From assembly GCF_049860805.1 (NCBI RefSeq), contig NZ_CP187555.1, positions 4,650,001-4,714,000 of the forward strand: a stretch of 64,000 bases of DNA, read 5' to 3'. Source of the DNA: Parabacteroides sp900760525. GTDB lineage: Bacteria; Bacteroidota; Bacteroidia; Bacteroidales; Tannerellaceae. The notes under the pieces are model-generated. The model saw only the letters and a program-made list of their open reading frames with translations, made no database searches and had not been told where the DNA came from. How positions within the stretch are numbered: position 1 is the stretch's first letter; every line of letters begins with the position of its first letter. A program made the position numbers and the translations under genes. This document shows positions 25,819 through 35,094 of this stretch, piece after piece.

Positions 25819-28524
25819 ATGAACAAAAAGTTTTCTACTCTTTTGGCTGCTTTTGTCATGGTAGGTGCTTCTGTTTCAGCACAGACAATTACGGAGGCTG
25901 TTGCTGAAGCTGATTCTATTGTTAGTGGTGAATACTACTACTTGGGAACTGCAGAACCTGCTGGAGGTTCAAAGGCATTGACTATTGTAAAATCGTCTGC
26001 AAACAAAGACAGTTTGGTTTTGAAGGTAATCGCTGATGATGCCGCAGCTGCTGCATTGGGTGATTCTGCCTTGTGGTCCGTATCGACAGGTTCTACTGTT
26101 GCTTTGGGCGATTACTTCACTTTTACAAATGTTTTGACAAGCAAAACTTTGAAATTGGATAAGAAGGGCAACGCTATTCTTTCAAATGATGATGCTGCAG
26201 TCGATAAATTTGGCTGGGCTTGGACAAATGGTAATGCTGCAGGTTTGACTCACATTGCAGGGGGTAAAACTTACACTTTGGTTGCTACTAACACTGCAGG
26301 GGGTACTGCAGATTCTTTATCTTTGTCAGAAGGTACAACAACTACAGTGGCACTTATGCCGTTAGTTCCGGCTTGGAAGGCTATGACTGTTGCTGAATTA
26401 AATGGTATTAATGGTTCACATTTTACTTGGACCGTTGATGGCACAACTTCCACAACTGATCAGGCTGTGAATAGCGCAAATGCATTTAAGACAACATTTA
26501 AAGCTGTTGGTTATAACACTCAGGAGACTGATACAACGATGTATTTGCAGAAATTAGGCTCTTTAACAGGAACGAAAGCTGCCTATCTGAACGTCGATAC
26601 AGTGTATTATACAAAAACCGGTGCTTTGATTGATAGTACAAAAGCTAACGGTGGTTTGGTATTTGCATTAGATACATTGGATAATACAACTCCTAAAGCA
26701 GGTAAGATCGCTGAATCATTCCAATTTAAAGTTTGGAAGAATGTAAAGGATTCTATCATTATTGAGGTTGTAAATATTCCGACTGCTGCTGCTAATACAA
26801 CTTTTGCCGCAACTTCTACAATTACGTCAGGTTTTGTAACTTTAGTAGGTTTTGATGGTACATCTAAAGCTTTGACAGCTTCTGCCCCTTCTACTGCAAA
26901 CGTGTTGCCTTCTGTAACGTTGGGTGCAGGAACAAAGGTTGAATTGCCTGCAGGTGCATATTATATTTATAAGGAAGCTGGCGATAGTGTTTATGTTTCC
27001 ACATTGGCTACAACTTTGGCCGGTGCAACAAATGTAAAGGTGAAGGCTGGTTACGAAAAAGCATGGTTACCTTCTTCTCAGTGGTCTTTGGCTTCAACTA
27101 CAAATAAACCTGCATTTGTAAACAGAGAATCAGGTAAATCATTTGCTGCTTCTGCCGCTACATTGTATTCTTCTGACGAGGAAGGTGTCTACTACTACGG
27201 TAGTGATACATTGAAGATCGTTCCGGTTGCAACCGAAGGTATTTATGTTGGTTACAAGAAAATGGGTGAAACTGCAGCGGAAGAAGCTGTAACAAAATTA
27301 GCTCTTCAGTTCCATTCTGTATTGACAGAAGGTACGACTCCTTTCGTTCGTGAAGCTGCTAACGATTCAATTCTGGAAGTTGCTAACATGGATAAGGAAA
27401 ATGCCTTGTATTTCAATGTTATCCCTGTAGATACATTCTCTATCGGTGCAGACTCTTTGGTTGCTGTTGCTTACAAATTGTATAACGGAACAGATACTTT
27501 GGCTTATGATGCTACGAGAAAAGCTTATAAACTAAGTACTTCTGATGATGACAAATATTTCGTGTTCAGAGAAACAACAACTGAAGGTTGGTATCAGGTT
27601 TTACCGGTTGCAAGTGTTTCTTCTGGTGCTTGGACTCTTGAAGGTCAGGTTTCAGCTTCCGGTACTTCTGCCGAAGTTGTATTGAATACAGATTTGAACC
27701 TGATTAATGGCTACTTCTCTCTGGAAGCTCCGTTGGCTCCTGAATATGCAACAATCGAAGGTACTCCGGGTCATAAGAGAATTTCTTCTGTAGAAAATCC
27801 GACATTGGCTATCTCTATGAACTCTGATAGCTGCGGTGTACTGAAGGCTGTAACTGAACTGAAAGCTGCTGCATTTGAAAAAGAAAACTTCAGCATGTAT
27901 TTGGATGTATATGAAAACGATACAATCAAACCGTTGTACATGATTTCTACTCAGCAGACTATTGCTATGGATTCTGCAGAGTATGCAAATGATGTTCGTT
28001 TCTTCATGAATGCTGCAGCTAATGATTCATTAGGTTTCAGAAAAGCAATGAGAATCGGTGCTGATTTGGATAGCTTGCATGTCTATGATGTAGCTGCTGC
28101 TCAAGATACAGTTGTTCCTGCAAATGTGAAGAAGAACTACACATTCGCATTCAGAAAATCTGCTACTGATGCTGAATACTATATTGAAAGCCAGGTTTCA
28201 CCTTTGAAATATATGGCTCAAACAAATGGTATCCTTCACTTGGTTGCTACAACTGATGATGCATTGTTGTTCTCTGTAGATAAAGCTGATATGCCTACTG
28301 CTAACGAAACGGCTCCTTCAATAGGTGAAGTTAAAGTTATCGCTGGTGAAGGCCAGGTAACAATCGCTGGTGCTGCCGGCAAGAAAGTTGTTATCTCTAA
28401 CATCTTAGGCCAGACTGTTGCTAACACTGTTATCTCTTCTGACAACGCTGTTATCGCTGCTCCTCAGGGTGTAGTTGTAGTAGCTGTTGAAGGTGAAGAA
28501 GCTGTTAAAGCTATCGTTAAATAA
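25819..28524 (+). CDS. S-layer-like secreted protein 2 with DUF6383/T9SS-type C-terminal domain
   Basis: This is a predicted surface glycoprotein of 901 residues. The first 12 residues (MNKKFSTLLAAF) match gene 1 and the signal peptide ends near AQT (residue 22). The C-terminal domain contains KKVVISNILGQTVANT and ends in EGEEAVKAIVK, almost identical to the paralogues, while the middle diverges strongly and is rich in Ala, Thr and Ser. About 20 D(S/T)(A/I/L/V/M/T) sequons are visible. The upstream promoter faces away, so the gene should be silent in this orientation. The 5' leader ATTAATATTAAAATTTAGATT resembles that of gene 1. Confidence 0.75.
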   Translation: MNKKFSTLLAAFVMVGASVSAQTITEAVAEADSIVSGEYYYLGTAEPAGGSKALTIVKSSANKDSLVLKVIADDAAAAALGDSALWSVSTGSTVALGDYFTFTNVLTSKTLKLDKKGNAILSNDDAAVDKFGWAWTNGNAAGLTHIAGGKTYTLVATNTAGGTADSLSLSEGTTTTVALMPLVPAWKAMTVAELNGINGSHFTWTVDGTTSTTDQAVNSANAFKTTFKAVGYNTQETDTTMYLQKLGSLTGTKAAYLNVDTVYYTKTGALIDSTKANGGLVFALDTLDNTTPKAGKIAESFQFKVWKNVKDSIIIEVVNIPTAAANTTFAATSTITSGFVTLVGFDGTSKALTASAPSTANVLPSVTLGAGTKVELPAGAYYIYKEAGDSVYVSTLATTLAGATNVKVKAGYEKAWLPSSQWSLASTTNKPAFVNRESGKSFAASAATLYSSDEEGVYYYGSDTLKIVPVATEGIYVGYKKMGETAAEEAVTKLALQFHSVLTEGTTPFVREAANDSILEVANMDKENALYFNVIPVDTFSIGADSLVAVAYKLYNGTDTLAYDATRKAYKLSTSDDDKYFVFRETTTEGWYQVLPVASVSSGAWTLEGQVSASGTSAEVVLNTDLNLINGYFSLEAPLAPEYATIEGTPGHKRISSVENPTLAISMNSDSCGVLKAVTELKAAAFEKENFSMYLDVYENDTIKPLYMISTQQTIAMDSAEYANDVRFFMNAAANDSLGFRKAMRIGADLDSLHVYDVAAAQDTVVPANVKKNYTFAFRKSATDAEYYIESQVSPLKYMAQTNGILHLVATTDDALLFSVDKADMPTANETAPSIGEVKVIAGEGQVTIAGAAGKKVVISNILGQTVANTVISSDNAVIAAPQGVVVVAVEGEEAVKAIVK

Positions 28525-28540
28525 TAAATGTGTTACACAC

Positions 28541-28568
28541 GTAGGGATGCACGGCCGTGCATCCCTAC
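28541..28568. repeat. Perfect 28-bp palindrome after S-layer-like gene 2
   Basis: GTAGGGATGCACGG followed by its exact reverse complement, 17 bp after the stop. It can fold into a 14-bp hairpin and may end or stabilise the transcript. Confidence 0.8.
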
Positions 28569-28582
28569 ACACGTACATAAAA

Positions 28583-28709
28583 ATTATAATCAAATAATTC
28601 TAAGATTCATCGTGCGGCATTCCCGGAACGCCAGCTTTTACAGCTTACCGTCCGAATCAGCCAACTACCCCGCGAGGGCGAACAAGCGATGAATATTAAT
28701 ACTAAAGTA
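28583..28709 (-). other. Structured inverted leader-like element behind gene 2
   Basis: On the minus strand this runs from TACTTTAGTATTAATATT to TAGAATTATTTGATTATAA, the same ends as the plus-strand element at 56666-56763. Both ends resemble the 5' leader of gene 1. Between them is a fold closed by ATTCATCG and CGATGAAT. The inner part TGTTCGCCCTCGCGGGGTA matches the other copy at most positions. Confidence 0.5.
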
Positions 28710-28768
28710 ATGAAATCAAAAAAAGTTCATCTGCTCTCCCTCTGTGAAGACCGAAGTAGACAAAAAAC

Positions 28769-28808
28769 AATCCCTTGTAGTCATAGATTGCAGGGGATTC
28801 GTTTTTTA
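28769..28808 (+). terminator. Terminator downstream of locus 2
   Basis: AATCCCTTG (28769-28777) pairs with CAGGGGATT (28791-28799) and is followed by CGTTTTTTATT. Confidence 0.65.
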
Positions 28809-28866
28809 TTGGAAAGAAATTGGAAAGATAATTGATCTTTCGCACTTTATGTACGGTATATTTACT

Positions 28867-28874
28867 TATATTTG
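28867..28874 (+). promoter_or_regulatory. -7 box upstream of the Rpn-type gene
   Basis: TATATTTG lies 39 bp before the start codon at 28914. The -33 half is not clear. Confidence 0.45.
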
Positions 28875-28913
28875 TCATCGAAGTAATAACAGTTGCAGCT
28901 AAAACATTTAATT

Positions 28914-29837
28914 ATGAACAAATTTGTCAATCCTTTCTCGGATTACGGCTGGAAAAAGATTTTCGGCAGTGAAGTAAGTAAAGATCTTATCATTAGTTTC
29001 CTCAATGAAGTTATCCAACAGGAAGTAATCGTTGATATTACGTTCCGGAATGTCGAGATGCTCGGTCTGAAGCAAGAGCAGCGACGGGCTGTCTTCGATA
29101 TCTTTTGTGAGAACGAAAAGGGAGAAGTCTTTATTGTCGAGATGCAGAAAAGCCGGCAGAAATATTTCTCCGACAGAGTGTTGTACTACGCCTCGTTCGC
29201 TATCCAGCAACAGTCTATGATCGTAAAGGAAAAGCTCGAAAAGGAACCGGACGAAGTAATCCGCAAACGCTGGAACTACCAAATCAGCAAGGTGTATGTC
29301 GTGTGCATTCTGAACTACATCATGGACCCGTCCCGTCCGGAGAAATACCGCTGGGATGTCGTTCGCATGGATCGGGAGCTGAAGCTGCCCTTTAGCGAAA
29401 CACTTAACGAAATCTATCTTGAAATGCCGAAATTTGTATTACCTTTGCATGAGTGTGATACGCTTTATAAGAAGTGGTTATATGTCTTAAACAACATCGA
29501 GATCATGGAACGATTACCCCAGGAACTGAATAACCAGATATTCCGCAAGCTGAAAAGCATCGTGGAGGTAGAGCGCATGACCCCCGATCAACGCTTGGAA
29601 TACGAACTAAGCATATCCGTCGAACGTGACCTTTCCGCCGCCCTCGATACCAGCTTCGAAGATGGGTTGGAGAAAGGAATAGAAAAAGGCAAGGCGGAAG
29701 GCATGAAGCACGGAGTAGAAAAAGGCAAAGCCGAGGAACAGCGCCTTATCGCTGCCAATTTGAAAAAGCAGGGAATCAATATCGAAACGATTGCGCAATG
29801 TACCGGTTTGCCGGTAAAAGAAGTTAGCGAGTTGTAG
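28914..29837 (+). CDS. Rpn-family PD-(D/E)XK nuclease / transposase-like protein
   Basis: This 307-residue protein belongs to the PDDEXK_2 family. The N-terminus NPFSDYGWKKIFG and the nuclease core (AVFDIFCENEKGEVFIVEMQ, about residues 58-78) hold the D, E and Q catalytic residues. The C-terminus has the usual Glu/Lys/Gly repeats (GLEKGIEKGKAEG) and a short helix-turn-helix-like end. Rpn proteins promote RecA-independent recombination, and some act in phage defence. The ATG at 28914 is preferred over a TTG at 28893. It lies directly after phase-variable locus 2. Confidence 0.88.
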   Translation: MNKFVNPFSDYGWKKIFGSEVSKDLIISFLNEVIQQEVIVDITFRNVEMLGLKQEQRRAVFDIFCENEKGEVFIVEMQKSRQKYFSDRVLYYASFAIQQQSMIVKEKLEKEPDEVIRKRWNYQISKVYVVCILNYIMDPSRPEKYRWDVVRMDRELKLPFSETLNEIYLEMPKFVLPLHECDTLYKKWLYVLNNIEIMERLPQELNNQIFRKLKSIVEVERMTPDQRLEYELSISVERDLSAALDTSFEDGLEKGIEKGKAEGMKHGVEKGKAEEQRLIAANLKKQGINIETIAQCTGLPVKEVSEL

Positions 29838-29894
29838 TCTGTTAGTGCTCGTCAATTGAACCGTCCGGGTTGTTTTAGCACATGACAATCCGGT

Positions 29895-30593
29895 TTACAG
29901 CATATGATGCTTCTTTAACTCCTTCCTCAGCTCTAACGCTTTCCCGTCCGTCACCTTGTCCATCAGTGCCCAGAAACGGTCGCTGTGGTTCATCTCTATG
30001 GTGTGGCAAAGTTCGTGGAGGAGGACGTAGTCGATCAGGGGCCAGGGCAGGAGCATCAGCGAGAGGGAGAGGTTGATGCTGCGGCGTGGCGTGCAACTTC
30101 CCCAATGGCTTTTGCTGTTGAAGATCTTTACACCCGTGCAGGTGAAGCCGTGCCGGGAGGCCAGGTCGAGCAACCGTGTAGGCAAGAGGCGGCGTGCCTC
30201 GTGCCGGAGGGCCTGTTCTAAGAGGTCCTTTAGCAGTTTTTGTACACGTTCGTCGGCAAAGTCGGTCTGTGCGGGGCAGGCGATATGCAGGATGCCACCC
30301 TCTAATTTCATATAGAAGTTAGCCCGGTCGGTACGGAAGATATGGAGGCGGAACGTTGCGGTCTGCATTTCCGTCTCGTCCGTCAGGAGCGGGCGGGCGG
30401 GATGTTTGGCAAGGGCTATGAGAAGTTTTTTTCTGTTTTCGCGGATAAAAGCCAGCATACGCGCTTCGTCGCCCCTCGGAGGCATCGTAGCCGTAATCAT
30501 GCCCTTGGAGATTTTCAGCGTGTAGCGTGTAGCACGGGGACTGGTGCGGAGGAGGATGGTTCCCAGCTCTTTGTCTTGTATCGTCTTTTCCAT
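29895..30593 (-). CDS. YgjP-like zinc metallopeptidase (DUF45/M48-type)
   Basis: This 232-residue cytoplasmic protein has an N-terminal beta-rich half. The metalloprotease core VLLHELCHTIEMNHSDRFW supplies the HExxH zinc motif and a third histidine. W-rich SKSHWGSCTPRRSINLSL before it is typical of YgjP-like domains. The substrate is unknown. It is divergent from gpmI. A minus-strand -7 box at 30602-30609 would give a nearly leaderless message. Confidence 0.85.
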   Translation of the reverse strand: MEKTIQDKELGTILLRTSPRATRYTLKISKGMITATMPPRGDEARMLAFIRENRKKLLIALAKHPARPLLTDETEMQTATFRLHIFRTDRANFYMKLEGGILHIACPAQTDFADERVQKLLKDLLEQALRHEARRLLPTRLLDLASRHGFTCTGVKIFNSKSHWGSCTPRRSINLSLSLMLLPWPLIDYVLLHELCHTIEMNHSDRFWALMDKVTDGKALELRKELKKHHML

Positions 30594-30601
30594 ATCGCTT
30601 G

Positions 30602-30609
30602 CAAAAGTA
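30602..30609 (-). promoter_or_regulatory. -7 box for the YgjP-like gene
   Basis: TACTTTTG on the minus strand ends 9 bp before the start codon. It fits TAnnTTTG, but no good TTG was found at the right spacing. Confidence 0.45.
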
Positions 30610-30646
30610 ATGTTTTATGGGCAAACAATATATGGTTGAAATTGAT

Positions 30647-30654
30647 TATCTTTG
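30647..30654 (+). promoter_or_regulatory. -7 box for gpmI
   Basis: TATCTTTG lies 49 bp before the gpmI start and is divergent from the minus-strand box at 30602-30609. The -33 half is unclear. Confidence 0.45.
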
Positions 30655-30703
30655 CGGCCGGATAACGAAAATGAGTATAAACAATATAATAAATTAAGCA
30701 ATC

Positions 30704-32221
30704 ATGAGCAAGAAAGCCCTTTTAATGATTCTTGACGGCTGGGGTATCGGCGATCAAGGTAAAGACGATGTAATCTTTAATACTCCCACTCCTTACTGGG
30801 ACAGCCTGCTGGCCACTTATCCTCATTCACAGTTACAGGCAAGCGGCGAAAACGTAGGGTTGCCTGACGGACAAATGGGTAACTCTGAAGTCGGTCACCT
30901 CAATATCGGGGCCGGACGTATCGTTTACCAGGATTTGGTGAAGATCAATCGTGCTTGTGCCGACAACAGCATCATGAAGAACCCTGAAATCGTTTCTGCT
31001 TTCTCTTACGCCAAAGAACATGGCAAAAACATCCATTTCATGGGGTTGACCTCCAACGGTGGCGTACACAGTTCCTTCGACCACTTGTTCAAACTCTGCG
31101 ATATCTCTAAGGAATACGGTATAGACAATACTTTCATCCACTGCTTCATGGACGGTCGCGACACGGACCCGAAGAGCGGTAAAGGATTTATCGAACAACT
31201 GACGGCCCATTGTGAACAGTCGGCCGGTAAGATCGCTTCCATCGTCGGCCGTTTCTATGCAATGGACCGCGACAAACGTTGGGAACGCGTAAAAGAAGCC
31301 TACGACCTGCTGGTTGAGGGCAAGGGAAAACAGGCTACCGACATGGTGCAGGCTATGCAGGAATCTTACGACGAAGGTGTAACCGACGAGTTTATCAAGC
31401 CGATCAACAACGCTACCGTAGACGGTACGATCAAAGAAGGCGATGTCGTGATCTTCTTCAACTACCGTAACGACCGTGCAAAAGAATTGACTGTCGTGCT
31501 GACTCAGCAGGATATGCCGGAACAGGGTATGCACACGATCCCGGGCCTGCAGTATTATTGCATGACTCCGTACGACGCTTCTTTCAAAGGCGTCCACATC
31601 CTGTTCGACAAAGAAAACGTCCGGAACACACTGGGAGAATACCTGGCTGAAAAAGGTAAGACACAACTCCATATCGCCGAAACGGAAAAGTATGCTCACG
31701 TGACCTTCTTCTTCAACGGCGGTCGCGAAACTCCGTACGAAGCAGAAGAACGCATCTTAGTTCCGAGTCCGAAAGTAGCTACTTACGACCTGAAGCCGGA
31801 AATGAGCGCTTACGAAGTAAAGGACAAATTGGTTGAGGCTATCGGTTCGCAGAAGTTCGATTTCATCGTTGTGAACTATGCCAATGGCGACATGGTAGGC
31901 CACACCGGTATCTACGGTGCTATCGAAAAAGCGGTTACTGCTATCGACAACTGCGTGAAAGACACGGTCGAAGCTGCCAAAGCTAACGGCTATGAAATCA
32001 TCATCATCGCCGACCACGGTAATGCCGATCATGCGCTCAACGAAGACGGCACTCCCAACACGGCACATTCCCTGAACCCTGTCCCTTTTGTATATGTAAC
32101 CGAAAACAAGAATGCAAAAGTCGAAAACGGTGTCCTGGCCGATGTCGCTCCGTCTATCCTGCACATCTTGGGCATGGCGCAGCCGGCTGATATGACAGGA
32201 CGTGACTTGATTAAAAACTAA
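30704..32221 (+). CDS. gpmI: 2,3-bisphosphoglycerate-independent phosphoglycerate mutase
   Basis: This 505-residue metalloenzyme of glycolysis interconverts 3- and 2-phosphoglycerate. LMILDGWGIGD supplies the first metal Asp (residue 11). MGNSEVGHLNIGAGR contains the phosphorylated Ser61. FMDGRDTDPKSG and IIADHGNADH give further metal and substrate ligands. Length is standard. A CATAAAT-type hairpin follows directly after the stop codon. Confidence 0.97.
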   Translation: MSKKALLMILDGWGIGDQGKDDVIFNTPTPYWDSLLATYPHSQLQASGENVGLPDGQMGNSEVGHLNIGAGRIVYQDLVKINRACADNSIMKNPEIVSAFSYAKEHGKNIHFMGLTSNGGVHSSFDHLFKLCDISKEYGIDNTFIHCFMDGRDTDPKSGKGFIEQLTAHCEQSAGKIASIVGRFYAMDRDKRWERVKEAYDLLVEGKGKQATDMVQAMQESYDEGVTDEFIKPINNATVDGTIKEGDVVIFFNYRNDRAKELTVVLTQQDMPEQGMHTIPGLQYYCMTPYDASFKGVHILFDKENVRNTLGEYLAEKGKTQLHIAETEKYAHVTFFFNGGRETPYEAEERILVPSPKVATYDLKPEMSAYEVKDKLVEAIGSQKFDFIVVNYANGDMVGHTGIYGAIEKAVTAIDNCVKDTVEAAKANGYEIIIIADHGNADHALNEDGTPNTAHSLNPVPFVYVTENKNAKVENGVLADVAPSILHILGMAQPADMTGRDLIKN

Positions 32222-32223
32222 AG

Positions 32224-32288
32224 ATTTATGATTTATGATTTATTGTCGATGCATAAATCATAAATCATAAATCAGAAATCATAAATTC
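32224..32288 (+). repeat. Heptamer-repeat hairpin between gpmI and the DUF3109 gene
   Basis: ATTTATG units (32224-32244) face CATAAAT units (32251-32286, one degenerate), the same pair of arms as between mraY and murD and between parA and parB. Confidence 0.8.
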
Positions 32289-32295
32289 TTTCATC

Positions 32296-32880
32296 GTGAT
32301 TCAAATAGACAATACTTTGGTCAGCCTCGACGTCCTCGAACGTCAGTTTTTATGCGATCTGTCGCATTGCAAAGGTGTTTGCTGCGTGGAAGGTGATTCC
32401 GGCGCTCCTTTGTTGGAGGAAGAGGTGGGCGAACTGGAAAAAGCCCTTCCGGTTATCTGGGACGATCTGGCGCCGAAAGCCCGGGAGATCATTAAGAAAC
32501 AAGGCGTTGCCTATATTGATGAGGAGGGCGACTTGGTGACCTCTATCGTAAACGGCAAGGACTGTGTTTTTACCTGTTACGATGCGGATGGTACTTGCAA
32601 GTGTGCGGTGGAGAAGGCTTATCGCGAAGGCAAGCTCTCTTTCTATAAGCCGGTTTCCTGTCATCTTTACCCGATCCGTGTGGAAAAATACGATACGTTC
32701 GAAGCGGTTAATTACAATCGTTGGAATATCTGCAAAGCTGCCGAGATATTGGGTAAGAAAGAAAAACTCCCGGTCTATAAGTTCCTGAAAGAACCGCTGA
32801 TCCGCCGTTTCGGAAAGGAATGGTACGACGCGCTTGAAGAGATTGCCGGAGAGTGGGAGAAACAGAAGAAAGAAGAATAA
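32296..32880 (+). CDS. DUF3109 family cysteine-rich protein
   Basis: This 194-residue cytoplasmic protein starts with GTG at 32296. Cysteines cluster in CDLSHCKGVCC, DCVFTCYDADGTCKCA and SCHLYP, which suggests a metal or Fe-S site. It matches the DUF3109 family, which is widespread in Bacteroidetes and has no known function. It probably shares a transcript with gpmI through the repeat hairpin. No catalytic motif is recognised. Confidence 0.85.
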   Translation: MIQIDNTLVSLDVLERQFLCDLSHCKGVCCVEGDSGAPLLEEEVGELEKALPVIWDDLAPKAREIIKKQGVAYIDEEGDLVTSIVNGKDCVFTCYDADGTCKCAVEKAYREGKLSFYKPVSCHLYPIRVEKYDTFEAVNYNRWNICKAAEILGKKEKLPVYKFLKEPLIRRFGKEWYDALEEIAGEWEKQKKEE

Positions 32881-32968
32881 AAAAGGTATAGCTCTTCCCG
32901 GAAAAGCCTATACCCTTTGAGGCAAAAGCCTATATCCTTTTGATCGAAAGGGTATAGGCTTTTGCTTT
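32881..32968. repeat. AAAAGCCTATACCCTTT-type repeat cluster, copy 2 (terminator-like)
   Basis: Units such as AAAAGCCTATACCCTTT, AAAAGCCTATATCCTTTT and AAAGGGTATAGGCTTTTGC alternate in orientation. The last two form a strong hairpin ending in a T run, suiting a bidirectional terminator between the convergent DUF3109 gene and glsB. Confidence 0.75.
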
Positions 32969-32969
32969 T

Positions 32970-33941
32970 TTAAATATCTGTTTTGCGTATCAGGTCGGCC
33001 GATTTGCCTTCCTCGTTCAGATAGGTTTCGATATGGCGCTTTTTCTTGTCTTCCAGGATCTCGTCGATGGCGATCAGGATGCCGGTTTCTTCCACCTCTC
33101 CAAACTCATGGTTGATAGCTGTACCGAATACGCGCATCTTGGGGGAGAGGCTCATATAAGCATTGACAAGCGGCGGCACATTGATGCCGAACTTACGGAC
33201 CTCCTGGTTCAACACCTTATAATTATCCTTGAAGTTGTCATACTTGAAAAGCTCCTGCATCTTTTCCAGATCCGTGCCTGTCTCCAAAGGATAGACCGGT
33301 GTGATCAGCTTCTCCGGATCGGGGAAGTGCATGTTCAGGAAATACAGGATCATGTTGCGCGCTTCGGAGTTGTAGGTGTTGTACATCGTCACCTTCCCGA
33401 AGTAATACTGCAAGCTGGGGTCCACCACGGAAAGAGCCCCTAAGCCGTCCCAGAGGTTATCCAGCACGAACAGCCCCTTTGCGCTGCCACAACGCGTCGA
33501 CTGGTATTCCAGTGTCACGAACGAACGGCCCAACTCGACCGTGTATGGCAGATATTCTTTATTGAATGTATCGGAGAAATTAAACAGATGGGAAGTCGCC
33601 AAAATAGGTTTGCCGGCTTTATCGAATTTAACGTCCGAGCCGCAGAGGAAGCGGTAACCGCCCAAAATCTGTTCGTCTTCTGGGCTCCATACGATAAGCT
33701 GGCGGTAAGCGCCTTCCATAGTGTCGTATTCGTCGATATCGACCGGAAAGCCGGTCCCGCCACCGTAAAACCGGAAGGCGATCTCACGGAGTCGCCCGAT
33801 CTCCTGCATCACATTAGGAGAGTCGTGGGCTGTGACAATGTATATTTCATTGTTGGATTTGTTGGTTCTCCGTAGCTTCTTGTCCCCAGTCAGTTCTGCT
33901 TTCAGGAGAGCACGGTCGATCGGTTTGATAATGTCTTGCAT
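32970..33941 (-). CDS. glsB: GlsB-like N-acyltransferase (ornithine/glycine lipid synthesis)
   Basis: This 323-residue protein belongs to the OlsB-like acetyltransferase family. Features are REIAFRFYGGGTGFPVDIDEYDT, LGGYRF and YTVELGRSFV. In Bacteroides the orthologue condenses an amino acid, mainly glycine, with a 3-hydroxy fatty acid from acyl-ACP to form the lyso-lipid. It lies 14 bp downstream of the O-acyltransferase gene on the same strand, the pairing known for glycine lipids. Substrate is inferred from that pairing. Confidence 0.82.
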   Translation of the reverse strand: MQDIIKPIDRALLKAELTGDKKLRRTNKSNNEIYIVTAHDSPNVMQEIGRLREIAFRFYGGGTGFPVDIDEYDTMEGAYRQLIVWSPEDEQILGGYRFLCGSDVKFDKAGKPILATSHLFNFSDTFNKEYLPYTVELGRSFVTLEYQSTRCGSAKGLFVLDNLWDGLGALSVVDPSLQYYFGKVTMYNTYNSEARNMILYFLNMHFPDPEKLITPVYPLETGTDLEKMQELFKYDNFKDNYKVLNQEVRKFGINVPPLVNAYMSLSPKMRVFGTAINHEFGEVEETGILIAIDEILEDKKKRHIETYLNEEGKSADLIRKTDI

Positions 33942-33955
33942 ATAATAAAAGTCTA

Positions 33956-34780
33956 TTATTTCTTTAGATTATAAACGACTTCCTTCGTCCATTCGGCCCA
34001 CTCGGCCGGTTTGCGGCTGCCCGTGAAGGTCTGCCAGGGAATCGGTTTCCCGAAATGGATACGGAATGTCTTGTGTTTGCTTTTGAACATCTCGTCGGGC
34101 AGATAAATCATTTCGTAATTCATCTTTATGCCCAATGCTTTGCGCAGGTTGGCGAGACGGTAGAAAAAGTTGGAGTTGCGCCCTTCGAAAAAGACCGGTA
34201 CGATGTCACGCCGGTATTCCACGGCCTTCTGGATAAACGACTTTTTCCATTCGGTGTCCTGTATCTTTCCGTTTTGCTTGCGTGAACATAGGCCGGCAGG
34301 GAATGTGATGATCTGGTTGTCCGAAGCATAGGCCTCTTCGATCAGTGCGGCGTTCTTTTTCCCCTGCGCCCCGTGTTTGTTGATGGGGACGAAGATGGAT
34401 CGCAGATTGGACAAGTAGAGCAGCAGGTCGTTCACCAAATAGCGGATCTTCCCGTCGAAACGACCGCCGATAACGGCCGACAGGCAAATCCCGTCCAGTC
34501 CGCCCAGCGGATGGTTGGATGCGAATATATACCGCCCTTCGGCAGGGATATTCTCTTCATTTACCAATTCCAGGTTCAAGTCAAAATATCCGATCAACTC
34601 CTGCATGAACGCCACCCCGTCTTTATCGTGATACCGGCGGAGGATGTCGTTCAGCTCATCCTGATGAACAGTACGGATCAGATAGCGGACTACAAAGCCG
34701 GGAATCTTCCGGGCTGCCGAAGGCGCCTTTTGCTGTAATACCTGTTTGATGTCTATCTGTGTAATACCTTCTTGTGTCAT
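33956..34780 (-). CDS. glsA: GlsA-like O-acyltransferase (lysophospholipid acyltransferase family)
   Basis: This 274-residue membrane-associated acyltransferase carries the PlsC-type motif SNHPLGGLDGICL near residue 90 and FPAGLCSRKQNGK near 156. In Bacteroides the GlsA enzyme adds the second acyl chain to the lyso-amino-acid lipid made by GlsB. It is the promoter-proximal gene of the pair and starts 23 bp from a good -7 box. Confidence 0.85.
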   Translation of the reverse strand: MTQEGITQIDIKQVLQQKAPSAARKIPGFVVRYLIRTVHQDELNDILRRYHDKDGVAFMQELIGYFDLNLELVNEENIPAEGRYIFASNHPLGGLDGICLSAVIGGRFDGKIRYLVNDLLLYLSNLRSIFVPINKHGAQGKKNAALIEEAYASDNQIITFPAGLCSRKQNGKIQDTEWKKSFIQKAVEYRRDIVPVFFEGRNSNFFYRLANLRKALGIKMNYEMIYLPDEMFKSKHKTFRIHFGKPIPWQTFTGSRKPAEWAEWTKEVVYNLKK

Positions 34781-34802
34781 TTTGCATAACTCTTACAGGA
34801 AG

Positions 34803-34831
34803 CAAAGATAGAGTTAATAATTAAAAGTCAA
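34803..34831 (-). promoter_or_regulatory. Promoter of glsA-glsB
   Basis: On the minus strand, TTG (34829-34831), an 18-nt spacer and TATCTTTG (34803-34810) fit the Bacteroidetes consensus and lie just before glsA. Confidence 0.65.
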
Positions 34832-35094
34832 TGCTTTCGGGAAAAGTTTTTAAGTGTCGTCTACAACAATTCACGTTGCATTTCTGTTGTTATTAGTTAG
34901 TACGGAACGTGTAGGCCCTGATGATACGCCTGCGAAGTGGTGTAAGGTGTTAATTCCAAAATAGATAGAAAGGTGATTCCTACCTTTGGGTAATGCATTT
35001 TTAACATTTAAGGCTTTCTGTTTTTACCTTTTTTGTGTAAATATTAAATTAAAAGGCGCGTTATTTGTGACATTAAAACGAGAGATTTATTGAT
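34832..35094. other. Intergenic region between glsA and rprX
   Basis: No gene is seen in the divergent gap. A TACCTTTG box at 34981-34988 is a possible plus-strand -7 element for rprX, about 100 bp from its start. No matching TTG was found. Confidence 0.4.

Noticed and set aside
28541..28568. Palindrome as a regulatory operator of the Rpn-type gene
   Set aside because: It lies 370 bp upstream, next to the gene 2 stop; a transcript-end or repeat role is simpler.
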